From contig RFPF01000189.1 of NCBI GenBank assembly GCA_009926295.1, forward strand, positions 1 to 6,080: DNA of 6,080 nt, in the 5' to 3' direction. A model generated the notes under the pieces. The model searched no databases, was not told the origin of the DNA, and saw only the letters and a list, made by a program, of their open reading frames with translations. Source of the DNA: Planctomycetia bacterium (GTDB lineage Bacteria > Planctomycetota > Planctomycetia > Pirellulales > UBA1268). Made by a program: the position numbers and the translations under genes. Shown in pieces: positions 1-5,396 of this stretch (the stretch's first letter is position 1; the number at the start of each line of letters is the position of its first letter).

Positions 1-144
1 ACGAAGGGGCAGAAGCTCCTCTCGCTCGAGGCGATGAAGATGGAGACGACCGTCTACGCCGAGCGCGACGGCAAACTCGCCGAGGTGCTCGTCACGCCGG
101 GCACGCCCGTCGAAGCGCAGGAACTGCTTGCACGCTACGAGTGA
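1..144 (+). CDS. pyc: Biotin-dependent carboxylase, C-terminal biotinyl (BCCP-like) domain, probably pyruvate carboxylase (5' end outside window)
   Basis: The window begins in frame inside this gene; 47 residues and a TGA stop are visible. Residues 10-14 read EAMKM, the biotin attachment motif, so the lysine encoded at 37-39 is the residue that biotin protein ligase would modify. It is followed by ETTVYAERDGKLAEVLV and PGTPVEAQELL, the second half of the biotinyl/lipoyl beta-hammerhead ending in the usual 'V-x-A-x-x-LL' strand. In pyruvate carboxylase this domain sits at the very C-terminus and swings carboxybiotin between the biotin carboxylase and carboxyltransferase sites to make oxaloacetate in the cytoplasm. 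EAMKMETT followed by a charged 'AERDG' turn suits pyruvate carboxylase. A free BCCP or another acyl-CoA carboxylase alpha subunit cannot be excluded from the tail alone. Codons 35-46 are duplicated at 3145-3180; here the protein ends RYE-stop, in the copy RYAEA-stop. The next gene starts 35 bp downstream, suggesting co-transcription. Confidence 0.8.
   Translation, partial: TKGQKLLSLEAMKMETTVYAERDGKLAEVLVTPGTPVEAQELLARYE
106..139 (+). repeat. 34-bp direct repeat, left copy (inside the carboxylase 3' end)
   Basis: Bases 106-139 are identical to 3148-3181 (offset 3042). Similarity extends left to 102/3144 with a single mismatch at 105/3147 (G versus A), and stops at 140/3182. In this copy the sequence codes for the end of the biotinyl domain, PVEAQELLARY. 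The two copies bracket the helical-repeat gene. The reading was base by base, so I am confident of the identity; its origin is an inference. Confidence 0.95.
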
Positions 145-179
145 CCGATCATCCGGAACCAGCACGACGAGCGCTCACC

Positions 180-1877
180 ATGAACGCGATGCCATCCCCA
201 TTTCGCAGCGCCTGCCTGCTTGGGCTCGCTGCGACTATCTTGGCCGCGTGCGTGGCCTCGGCCGCGGACGACGCCCCATCGACGCCGGCCGTGGTCTTCA
301 TGGACAAGGGGCTCGACGTGAAGGGCAGCGTGCCACGCTGCCACCAGCCCGCGAGCCTCACCCGGGAGATTCTTCGCCAGGCGTTTTTGGTCGCGGCTCG
401 CGAACAACTCGGACTCGATACCCGCGATGCCTGGATGGGGAGCGAGATGCCGACCTCCAAGCAGAAGGGCGCGGACAACATGCCGTTCGACATCGCCTTC
501 TCGCTGTCGGCCGACGACTACGGGGCCCGCATCGTGCGGGGAACCGGTCGCAAACGGCCCACGGTGGACGGCACTGCCTTCACGCTCGAACACGATGCCA
601 ACTATCTCGGCCTGCTCGAACAGGCCGAGGAGGCGTCGCGCACGCGATTCGTTACGGCGCTCGAGGCGGAGGGCTTCGCGAAACGTGCGGCCGATCCGGA
701 GATCGACGACGACGCCACGAGGCGATCGCTCGAGGCGCTCGATCACCTCGATGCGATCCGGCTGTTCGCCGCTCTCCGCCACTTCCACGCGATGCGGGGC
801 GGTGCCGACGTGGACGAGCAGGCCCGCCTCGGCAGCCTCGCCCGGGGCTACGCGCTGCTCGGGCTGCTCACCGAGCACTGCTGGGATCCGCTCTCGAAGG
901 CCCTCAAGGGCCGGGCGCTCGTCTACGCCCAGCGGATGGCATCGCGGGAACCTGAGTCGCCCCTCGGCTGGTGGCATCGTGCCTATGCCCTCGCGCTGAC
1001 GGGCCTCCATGCCGCGGCGCTCGACGACCTCGCCCGCGCGGAGAAACTTGCCGCTGGCGCGGCCGGGAAGGCCGCGCGTCCGCCGTGGGTGCCGGCGATC
1101 GATGCCTTCTGCCAGATGGACCTCGCGGGCCTCGATGCATCGCGGAAAGCCGCGCCGGTCCTCGCCGACATGCTGGAATTCATCGCGCTCGACCTGGCCG
1201 CCTGCGGAACTCAGGCCACGGCGGTCGGCATTCGACTGATCGAGGAGGAGACGTCGTGCCTGTGGCTGATGGATGCGATCGCAAAGCTCGGATACCTTGG
1301 CCCCTCTGCGGCAGTGACGGTGGCGGCCGCACGCGAAGTCGCCACCGGGGTCGTACCCGAGGCCGTGCGGCTCGAGCTCGCGCCGAACGATCTCGTGGCC
1401 GTGCTCGCCCAAGAACCGCCCCCAGCCCGGTGGCAGCCCCGACAGAGCCCCCGCGGAGGCCGTCGATTTCGCGCCGACGGCATCGCTGATTCGCGAACTC
1501 CTCGACCTCGGCCGCGTCGCGGCCGAGGTCGAGCCCGACCGCGGCGAGCCCCGCTGGGAGACGCTCGGGCTGATCGTCCGCGAGCTCGCCTGGATGGCCG
1601 TCTACGATCGTGCGAAGTTCGAACGATTGCAGTACGGCGTGCCGACCGACGAGTGGCTCGCCGCGGCGCGTCCGATCATCGATCTTCATCCCTACGGCGA
1701 CACGGCGCTCCTCTATGCGAGCGATCCGGCCGTGCGGGGCAAGGCCACCGAGACGACGCTCGCCTACCGGCCGGACGTGCTCGAGCAGGCGATGCTCCCC
1801 TTTTTCGACCGCACGATTCCATTCGACGACAAGCGCCGGGCGACGCTGGGCCGGGTCGCCGCCCGATTCGTCGATGA
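180..1877 (+). CDS. Exported helical-repeat (TPR-like) lipoprotein, 5' part; frame lost near 1420
   Basis: This is the N-terminal part of a large protein whose continuation lies in another frame (see 1594-3108). From ATG 180 residues 1-29 form a signal peptide: short polar start, hydrophobic core CLLGLAATILAAC, then VASAADD. LAAC is a good lipobox, so Cys24 may be lipidated; an alternative signal peptidase I cut would follow ASA. GTG 141 overlaps the carboxylase stop (GTGA) and would add 13 residues before the signal peptide, so I prefer 180 (or ATG 189); no clear ribosome site decides it. The mature part has a conserved-looking block at about residues 60-87 (TREILRQAFLVAAREQLGL) and TPR-like helix pairs at about 258-292 (WWHRAYALALTGLHAAALDD). 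Sensible protein ends around residue 414 (VLAQEPP). After that the frame becomes an Arg/Pro-rich shadow until a stop at 1877. The cellular role is unknown; an envelope-located scaffold or binding protein is the cautious guess. Confidence 0.75.
   Translation: MNAMPSPFRSACLLGLAATILAACVASAADDAPSTPAVVFMDKGLDVKGSVPRCHQPASLTREILRQAFLVAAREQLGLDTRDAWMGSEMPTSKQKGADNMPFDIAFSLSADDYGARIVRGTGRKRPTVDGTAFTLEHDANYLGLLEQAEEASRTRFVTALEAEGFAKRAADPEIDDDATRRSLEALDHLDAIRLFAALRHFHAMRGGADVDEQARLGSLARGYALLGLLTEHCWDPLSKALKGRALVYAQRMASREPESPLGWWHRAYALALTGLHAAALDDLARAEKLAAGAAGKAARPPWVPAIDAFCQMDLAGLDASRKAAPVLADMLEFIALDLAACGTQATAVGIRLIEEETSCLWLMDAIAKLGYLGPSAAVTVAAAREVATGVVPEAVRLELAPNDLVAVLAQEPPPARWQPRQSPRGGRRFRADGIADSRTPRPRPRRGRGRARPRRAPLGDARADRPRARLDGRLRSCEVRTIAVRRADRRVARRGASDHRSSSLRRHGAPLCERSGRAGQGHRDDARLPAGRARAGDAPLFRPHDSIRRQAPGDAGPGRRPIRR
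1416..1446 (+). other. Frameshift zone (+1; one surplus base) in the helical-repeat gene
   Basis: Upstream of here the protein-like frame has codons starting at 141+3k (ending VLAQEPP). Downstream it has codons starting at 1441+3k (starting about APAEAVDFAPTASLIREL). Going from one to the other needs one base skipped. The tract contains C runs at 1419-1423 (five), 1426-1428 (three) and 1437-1440 (four). Dropping one C from 1419-1423 gives QEPPQPGGSPDRAPAEAV and a single 975-residue protein from 180 to 3108. Frame 1 is open back to a TGA at 1267-1269, so the switch can only lie between 1270 and 1877, and protein quality places it here. A real mutation, a sequencing or assembly indel, or slippage on CCC-C are all possible. 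Confidence 0.8.
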
Positions 1878-3108
1878 CACGGCCGGCGAACTGGCCAGGT
1901 TTCTCCGTTACACGACGGCCGATGAGGAGTCGTTCGACTACTGGCAGTCGCGACTGCGCCAGGTTTCACCGAACTGCCCCATGATTCAACTGACCGCGAT
2001 CGCCCGGAGCCTCAAGCCCCGGCCCGGAGACGAAGACGAGATCGCCCGGCAGGCCGAGCAGTTCGCCTCCGTCGCTGCGAAGGTGGGTCGTCGCCACCTC
2101 GACCGCAAGGAATTCGACGAGGCGGACGCCCTCCTGGAGCGAGCCGCGAAGCTGTCTCACGACGGGCAGACCTACCAGGTCTGGGCGGAGGTGCACGCGC
2201 AGAAGGGGGACGACCGTCGCTGGCTGGAGGTGCTCGAAGCCGCCCTCGAGGAACCGGATTTCGGGCTCCAGCACGCCTCCATCCGCTGCGCGATTGCCAG
2301 AAAACTCCTCCATGCGGGAAAGGCGGAGCAGGCACTCCCCTACGCCGGGCAGGCTGCACGAACCTATTCCGGAGAAGGAATCGACCTCCTCGCCCAATGC
2401 CAGGAGGCACTGCGGAAGTGGGATCGAGCCGAGGCCGTGCTCAAAGCGGGGTTCGAACGGTATCCGGGAACCGTCGGCTGGTATGCGTTCTGCCGCCGGA
2501 CCGGTAAGGGCGACGCTCGGGCGGCCGAAACCCAACTCCGCCAGGTGTTGGAGTCGGGACAGCTCGACCGCATGCGGGCCACCGAGGCCGGCTACGAGCT
2601 CGCCCGACTCGCAGGCGATGCCACCGCCATGAGACGCGCCCTCGAGAACGCGCCCGCCGTGGCCGCCCACCCGAGCACCAGACTGCTGTTCCTCCTGAAC
2701 GATCAGCCGCCGCCGACCGGCGCGGCCTTGAAAGAGCAGCTCGACGGAGTGATCGCGGCTGCGACCGCCGGCGACGGCCCGGGGGTCGGGGGCCCACGGC
2801 CCGAACTGGTGGCCCTGGCGAAAGCCCTTGCCGACGTGGGGCTGGAGCCGGCGGGCCGGCTCGATGCCGCACCGCTCCGGGCCCTGGCTGCGAAGCTCGA
2901 CTCGCGCAAGCGCTGCTCGCTGCAGTATCTGCTCGGCCTCGTCCTCGAACGCGAGGGCCGAGACGATGAGGCCGTGGCCGAGTGGACCGAGTGTCTGAAG
3001 CTCGCCGACATCACCTATTCCATGCGGACGCTCGCGGGCGCGAAGCTCGTGGCCCGCGGCGTGTCGGCCGACGACTTTCCGCCGCTCGAGCCGATGACGG
3101 GCGAGTGA
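1594..3108 (+). CDS. Helical-repeat (TPR-like) protein, 3' part of the same gene; coding continues upstream to about 1425
   Basis: ATG 1594 is only the first Met of this open frame. The same frame is convincingly protein-like from about 1441 (AVDFAPTASLIRELLDLG, then ETLGLIVRELAWMAVYDRAKF), so the true start is the upstream signal peptide via the frameshift zone. The C-terminal 560 or so residues are almost all helical. TPR-like pairs include EFDEADALLERAAKL at 2113-2157 and AGKAEQALPYAGQAA at 2314-2358. Another is KWDRAEAVLKAGFERYPG at 2416-2469, followed by WYAFCRRTGKGD, an arrangement I associate with exported planctomycete TPR proteins. A last pair, YLLGLVLEREGRDDEAVAEW, is at 2926-2985. 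TPRs usually bind partner proteins; no catalytic motif is visible. The stop TGA lies 39 bp before the copied carboxylase tail. If the indel is real, the downstream part is not translated from the export start and the gene is a pseudogene. Confidence 0.75.
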   Translation: MAVYDRAKFERLQYGVPTDEWLAAARPIIDLHPYGDTALLYASDPAVRGKATETTLAYRPDVLEQAMLPFFDRTIPFDDKRRATLGRVAARFVDDTAGELARFLRYTTADEESFDYWQSRLRQVSPNCPMIQLTAIARSLKPRPGDEDEIARQAEQFASVAAKVGRRHLDRKEFDEADALLERAAKLSHDGQTYQVWAEVHAQKGDDRRWLEVLEAALEEPDFGLQHASIRCAIARKLLHAGKAEQALPYAGQAARTYSGEGIDLLAQCQEALRKWDRAEAVLKAGFERYPGTVGWYAFCRRTGKGDARAAETQLRQVLESGQLDRMRATEAGYELARLAGDATAMRRALENAPAVAAHPSTRLLFLLNDQPPPTGAALKEQLDGVIAAATAGDGPGVGGPRPELVALAKALADVGLEPAGRLDAAPLRALAAKLDSRKRCSLQYLLGLVLEREGRDDEAVAEWTECLKLADITYSMRTLAGAKLVARGVSADDFPPLEPMTGE

Positions 3109-3143
3109 TCCGCCGGCCCCTTGGTTACTGGTTACCCGCGAAT

Positions 3144-3192
3144 CACACCCGTCGAAGCGCAGGAACTGCTTGCACGCTACGCCGAAGCATAG
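3144..3192 (+). pseudogene. Remnant or duplicate of the carboxylase 3' end
   Basis: From 3145 this reads TPVEAQELLARYAEA followed by TAG at 3190-3192. It matches the last codons of the carboxylase at the left edge (TPVEAQELLARYE-stop), in the same codon phase. Nothing before 3144 continues the carboxylase: the preceding in-frame residues GYPRI do not match VTPG, and no biotin motif is present. It is thus a displaced tail without its gene. This copy may carry the original carboxylase C-terminus (ARYAEA), with the left copy having acquired a new stop, or it may be a secondary duplication. It has no start codon of its own and is unlikely to be expressed as a protein. Confidence 0.75.
3148..3181 (+). 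repeat. 34-bp direct repeat, right copy
   Basis: Exact copy of 106-139, with the flanking 3144-3147 matching 102-105 except for one base. It lies in non-coding DNA downstream of the helical-repeat gene. Recombination between the copies would remove 3042 bp and leave an intact carboxylase ending ARYAEA. Immediately to the left, at 3123-3135, are two tandem GGTTAC hexamers separated by one base (GGTTACTGGTTAC), of unknown meaning. Confidence 0.95.
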
Positions 3193-3342
3193 CGGCAGGC
3201 ACAGCCAAGGAGTGCCGGGGCTGCCGGCTGGCAAGGACAGGTCGGCCCGTGGGCTTTCGGAAGGTAGGGAATGGGCTGACCACGCAGACTGTGCAGCCGT
3301 GCGAGTTCCTCTTCGGGCTGACGATATTACGCGGACCGTGAC

Positions 3343-3363
3343 CGCTCATCGGTATGATGAGCG
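3343..3363 (+). promoter_or_regulatory. Perfect 8-bp dyad over a -10-like hexamer, upstream of the DUF1571 gene
   Basis: CGCTCATC (3343-3350), five bases GGTAT, then GATGAGCG (3356-3363) form a perfect inverted repeat. The hexamer TATGAT at 3353-3358 resembles a sigma-70 -10 element and would start transcription about 30 bases before the ATG at 3396. I see no good -35 at standard spacing. The dyad could be an operator that blocks polymerase, or an RNA hairpin. It is followed by TGTTCGG rather than a T-tract, so an intrinsic terminator is unlikely. The rest of 3193-3342 shows only a weak stem (GCCGG 3214-3218 with CCGGC 3224-3228) and no gene. Confidence 0.4.
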
Positions 3364-3382
3364 TGTTCGGACTTCACCGCTC

Positions 3383-3388
3383 GAAGGG
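3383..3388 (+). promoter_or_regulatory. Ribosome binding site that favours the start at 3396
   Basis: GAAGGG sits seven bases before the ATG at 3396. The in-frame ATGs at 3354 and 3357 lie inside the dyad and have no comparable site, and they would put 14 extra residues before a well-formed signal peptide. Confidence 0.5.
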
Positions 3389-3395
3389 TCATGTC

Positions 3396-4241
3396 ATGTC
3401 CAGGCGATGGCTTCTCAACAGCGGGGCGATCCTGCTCGGGTTCACCGGTTTCGTTTCAGGTTCCCATCGCGTTCATGCCCAACAAGCTGCCGCCAGCCCG
3501 CCGTCGGCGTCCGACCATCCGCTCGCGTGGGTGCTGAAGTTCGCCCACGAAGAGCGGGCCTACCTGCAGCGAGCCGTACGCGACTTCAGATGCCGGGTCA
3601 CCAAGCGCGAGCGCATCGACGGCGAACTGCAGGACTACTACTACATCGACATGCGTATCCGGGAAGAAGGCCGTGTGGACGAACAGGTGACGCAGCCACT
3701 AAGCGTGCTTCTCGAGTTTCTCGGCCCCCCCGACGTTGCAGGACGGCGAGCCCTGTTTGTCGCCGGCCGGAACGACGACAAACTGCTGGTCCGCAAGGGT
3801 GGAAGACGTTTCAGCTACCTCGTCATCGACATCGATCCGTTTGGTGAAAGCGTCAAGCGGGAGAGCCTGATGCCCATCACCGAGATCGGGTTCTCGCATC
3901 TGCTCGATCGCACGATCCACACCTTGCAGCAGGATATGGCGGCCGACCCATCAGGCGACAACACGGTCGTCGAACACATCACGACCGCCACCATCAACCG
4001 TCGCCCCTGCCGGATGCTGCGGATCACGCACCCGCTGCGCCGCGACGGCCTGCAGTTCTTCAGCGCCAGCATGGCCATTGATTCCGAGCTGCACGTGCCC
4101 GTGCGTTTTGACGTGTACGATTGGCCGGAATCGCCCGGGCAGGAGCCGCCATTGACCGCGGAGTTCACGTACACAGACGTGAAACTCAACGTGAATCTCG
4201 ACGACTCCGTCTTCGCGCCGGCAGCGCTTCGCGGCCCGTGA
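3396..4241 (+). CDS. Secreted DUF1571 family protein
   Basis: The 281-residue product starts with a signal peptide, MSRRWLLNSGAILLGF, with a probable cut after VHA (residue 28). SRRWLL resembles a twin-arginine motif (S-R-R-x-F/L-L), so Tat export is possible, but Sec cannot be ruled out. The mature part matches DUF1571 as I know it. It has a HPLAWVLKFAHE helix, then DFRCRVTKRERIDGEL, LLEFLGPPDVAGRRALFVAG, LLVRKGGRRFSYLVIDIDP and a PITEIG turn. It ends with the block VPVRFDVYDWPE through FTYTDVKLNVNLDDSVF. This alternating strand pattern recalls lipoprotein-carrier (LolA/LolB-like) folds, so a role in binding lipid or envelope components is an inference; no experimental function is known to me. 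Cys residues lie in FRCRV and RPCRM. It stands alone on this strand, convergent with the repair cluster, and has its own dyad-bearing upstream region. Family call is firm, function unknown. Confidence 0.85.
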   Translation: MSRRWLLNSGAILLGFTGFVSGSHRVHAQQAAASPPSASDHPLAWVLKFAHEERAYLQRAVRDFRCRVTKRERIDGELQDYYYIDMRIREEGRVDEQVTQPLSVLLEFLGPPDVAGRRALFVAGRNDDKLLVRKGGRRFSYLVIDIDPFGESVKRESLMPITEIGFSHLLDRTIHTLQQDMAADPSGDNTVVEHITTATINRRPCRMLRITHPLRRDGLQFFSASMAIDSELHVPVRFDVYDWPESPGQEPPLTAEFTYTDVKLNVNLDDSVFAPAALRGP

Positions 4242-4272
4242 TGCCGCCACGACCGCCGGCATGCCCGCCCGA

Positions 4273-4287
4273 GGGCTCATGGAGCCC
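4273..4287. terminator. Small hairpin between convergent genes (possible terminator)
   Basis: GGGCTC (4273-4278), loop ATG, GAGCCC (4282-4287) is a perfect 6-bp stem in the 70-bp gap between the DUF1571 stop and the DUF3127 stop. It could serve both converging transcripts. There is no adjacent T-tract on either strand, and the three-base loop is tight, so this is a weak call. Confidence 0.3.
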
Positions 4288-4311
4288 AGGGGCGAACGGC
4301 CAAAAGCACCC

Positions 4312-4692
4312 TTAAAACGGCACGTCGTCGTCGCCGGCCTCGGCCAACGCGTCGTTCGGGTCGTCGGTGGTGGTCGAATGGTCGCTCGGCCGCCCGCTCC
4401 CGGAAAGCCGTTTGAACGACAGGCCCTCGGCACTGAGGAAATACTTCGCTTCGCTCGCCGCGTCCCGCTGCCAGCGGCGGCCGGTCAGACGGTAGGTCAC
4501 CTCGATGTCGTCTCCCACGGCCAGGTCGTCGAGGGCGTCGCAGCCGTCCTTCACGAACTCGATGGGAAGAAAGTTGGTGAACGTGCCCTTGGACTGTTCG
4601 AGGACCACCAGCCGCTTGCGAAAGCCCTTCTGACCGAAGGTCTTGGTCTCCTCGATCAGGTGAACGACGCCGCGGACGGTGGGATCTTTCAT
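4312..4692 (-). CDS. DUF3127 protein with SSB-like acidic C-terminal tip
   Basis: This 126-residue cytoplasmic protein has no signal peptide. Residues 5-96 fit DUF3127: VRGVVHLIEETKTFG, a KRLVVLEQ strand, FLPIEFVKDGCDALDDLAVGDDIEVTYRLTGRRW, and a closing AKYFLSAEGLSFKR strand. The strand order and the 'VGDDIEVTYRLTGRRW' segment are what one expects from a small OB-fold. A low-complexity linker (97-112, Ser/Thr/Pro/Asp) leads to an acidic tail ending GDDDVPF. That tip closely resembles the bacterial SSB C-terminus (DDDIPF in E. coli, DDDLPF in B. subtilis), which docks partners such as RecQ, PriA and RecO. I infer a single-stranded nucleic acid binding protein that may recruit the SSB interactome. 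It is not a canonical SSB, since the core sequence differs. ATG 4692 has no evident ribosome site. It lies 89 bp downstream of msrA on the same strand, so it is either the third gene of the repair cluster or separately transcribed. Confidence 0.8.
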   Translation of the reverse strand: MKDPTVRGVVHLIEETKTFGQKGFRKRLVVLEQSKGTFTNFLPIEFVKDGCDALDDLAVGDDIEVTYRLTGRRWQRDAASEAKYFLSAEGLSFKRLSGSGRPSDHSTTTDDPNDALAEAGDDDVPF

Positions 4693-4755
4693 GGAGTATT
4701 GGCCCGTGTTTTGTGTTCCAAGCCTGCGACAACCGTCCCGCTTGCCTTCCGGTCA

Positions 4756-4776
4756 CGACAAGCGCGAGGCTTGCCG
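4756..4776 (-). terminator. Hairpin just downstream of msrA (possible terminator or attenuator)
   Basis: Read on the minus strand, CGGCAAGC - CTCGC - GCTTGTCG folds into an 8-bp stem (one G-U pair) with a 5-base loop. It begins five bases after the msrA stop. No U-tract follows, so an intrinsic terminator is not proven; partial read-through into the DUF3127 gene is plausible. Confidence 0.4.
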
Positions 4777-4781
4777 CACTC

Positions 4782-5396
4782 TTACTTCACGAGGTCCTTG
4801 AAGACCTTCCGGACCTTCTCCACCTTCGGCGCCGCCACGGCCTGGCAGTAGGGCTGGAACGGGTTGTTGGCGAAATAGTCCTGGTGGTAGTCCTCGGCCG
4901 GATAGAACGTGCTCGCCGGCGTGACCTCCGTCACGATCCTGCCCGGGAACATGCGGGCTGCGTTCAGCTTCGCGATCACCTCCTCGGCGATCCGCTTCTG
5001 CTCGGCGTCGTGGTAGAACACGCCCGAGCGATACTGTGTGCCCACGTCGGCCCCCTGCCGGTTGAGCGTGGTGGGGTCGTGCGTGGTGAAGAACACCTCG
5101 AGCAGTTTCTCGAACGGCACGACCTGCGGGTCGTACTCGATCTCGATCGCCTCGGCATGGCCGGTCATCCCGGTGCACACCTGCTTGTAGGTGGGGTTCG
5201 GCACCTGCCCGCCGATGTAGCCGCTCGTGACGCTCTTCACGCCCTTGAGTTCGGCATACACCGCCTCGGTGCACCAGAAGCAGCCGCCGGCGAACGTGGC
5301 CTTCGTGAGCGTTCCGCCGGTCTCGTCCGCTGCCTGCCCGAATCCCATTCCCGTCATGATGCATGCTCCTGCCAGGATGATGTCGCGTCGCTTCAC
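4782..5396 (-). CDS. msrA: Peptide-methionine (S)-S-oxide reductase MsrA, exported form
   Basis: The 204-residue protein reduces methionine-S-sulfoxide in proteins and free methionine. Residues 1-22 form a signal peptide (MKRRDIILAGACIMTGMGFGQA, here given by position: charged KRR, then hydrophobic to 20), so the enzyme acts outside the cytoplasm. KRRDII is weakly Tat-like, and Cys12 is a poor lipobox candidate. The catalytic motif GGCFWCTEAVY places the nucleophile at Cys39. SGYIGG, then GHAEAIEIEYDP, and YHQDYFANNPFQPYC follow in the usual family order. The cysteine of PYCQAV matches the single resolving cysteine of one-step-recycling MsrAs. The start is GTG at 5396, chosen because AGGAGG precedes it by seven bases and the signal peptide begins there. 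GTG overlaps the TGA of the upstream glycosylase (GTGA), implying translational coupling. No msrB is visible in the window. Confidence 0.95.
   Translation of the reverse strand: MKRRDIILAGACIMTGMGFGQAADETGGTLTKATFAGGCFWCTEAVYAELKGVKSVTSGYIGGQVPNPTYKQVCTGMTGHAEAIEIEYDPQVVPFEKLLEVFFTTHDPTTLNRQGADVGTQYRSGVFYHDAEQKRIAEEVIAKLNAARMFPGRIVTEVTPASTFYPAEDYHQDYFANNPFQPYCQAVAAPKVEKVRKVFKDLVK

Noticed and set aside
141..179. GTG start at 141 overlapping the carboxylase stop (GTGA) for the helical-repeat gene
   Set aside because: It would put 13 polar residues before an otherwise standard signal peptide. The overlap is suggestive of coupling, so I keep it only as an alternative.
128..955. Plus-strand open frame of 275 codons overlapping the 5' half
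   Set aside because: Arg/Gly-rich translation in a shifted frame; the overlapping frame from 180 carries the signal peptide and conserved-looking helices.
135..1412. Long minus-strand open frame (425 codons) opposite the helical-repeat gene
   Set aside because: It is antisense to convincing protein sequence. Its translation is rich in Arg, Gly and His with no domain pattern, typical of an open antisense frame in GC-rich DNA.
106..3181. Direct repeats as a CRISPR array or transposon ends
   Set aside because: Only two copies exist, 3 kb apart, and they are coding sequence of the neighbouring gene. There is no transposase, spacer pattern or terminal inverted repeat.
1966..3234. Long minus-strand open frame (422 codons) opposite the 3' half
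   Set aside because: It mirrors the TPR-like coding strand and runs through the repeat and intergenic DNA. The product shows no recognisable motif, signal or ribosome site.
3193..3342. Possible small RNA, tRNA or short gene in the gap before the DUF1571 gene
   Set aside because: No cloverleaf, no convincing hairpin with a T-tract, and no short frame with a ribosome site; only a 5-bp stem at 3214-3228.
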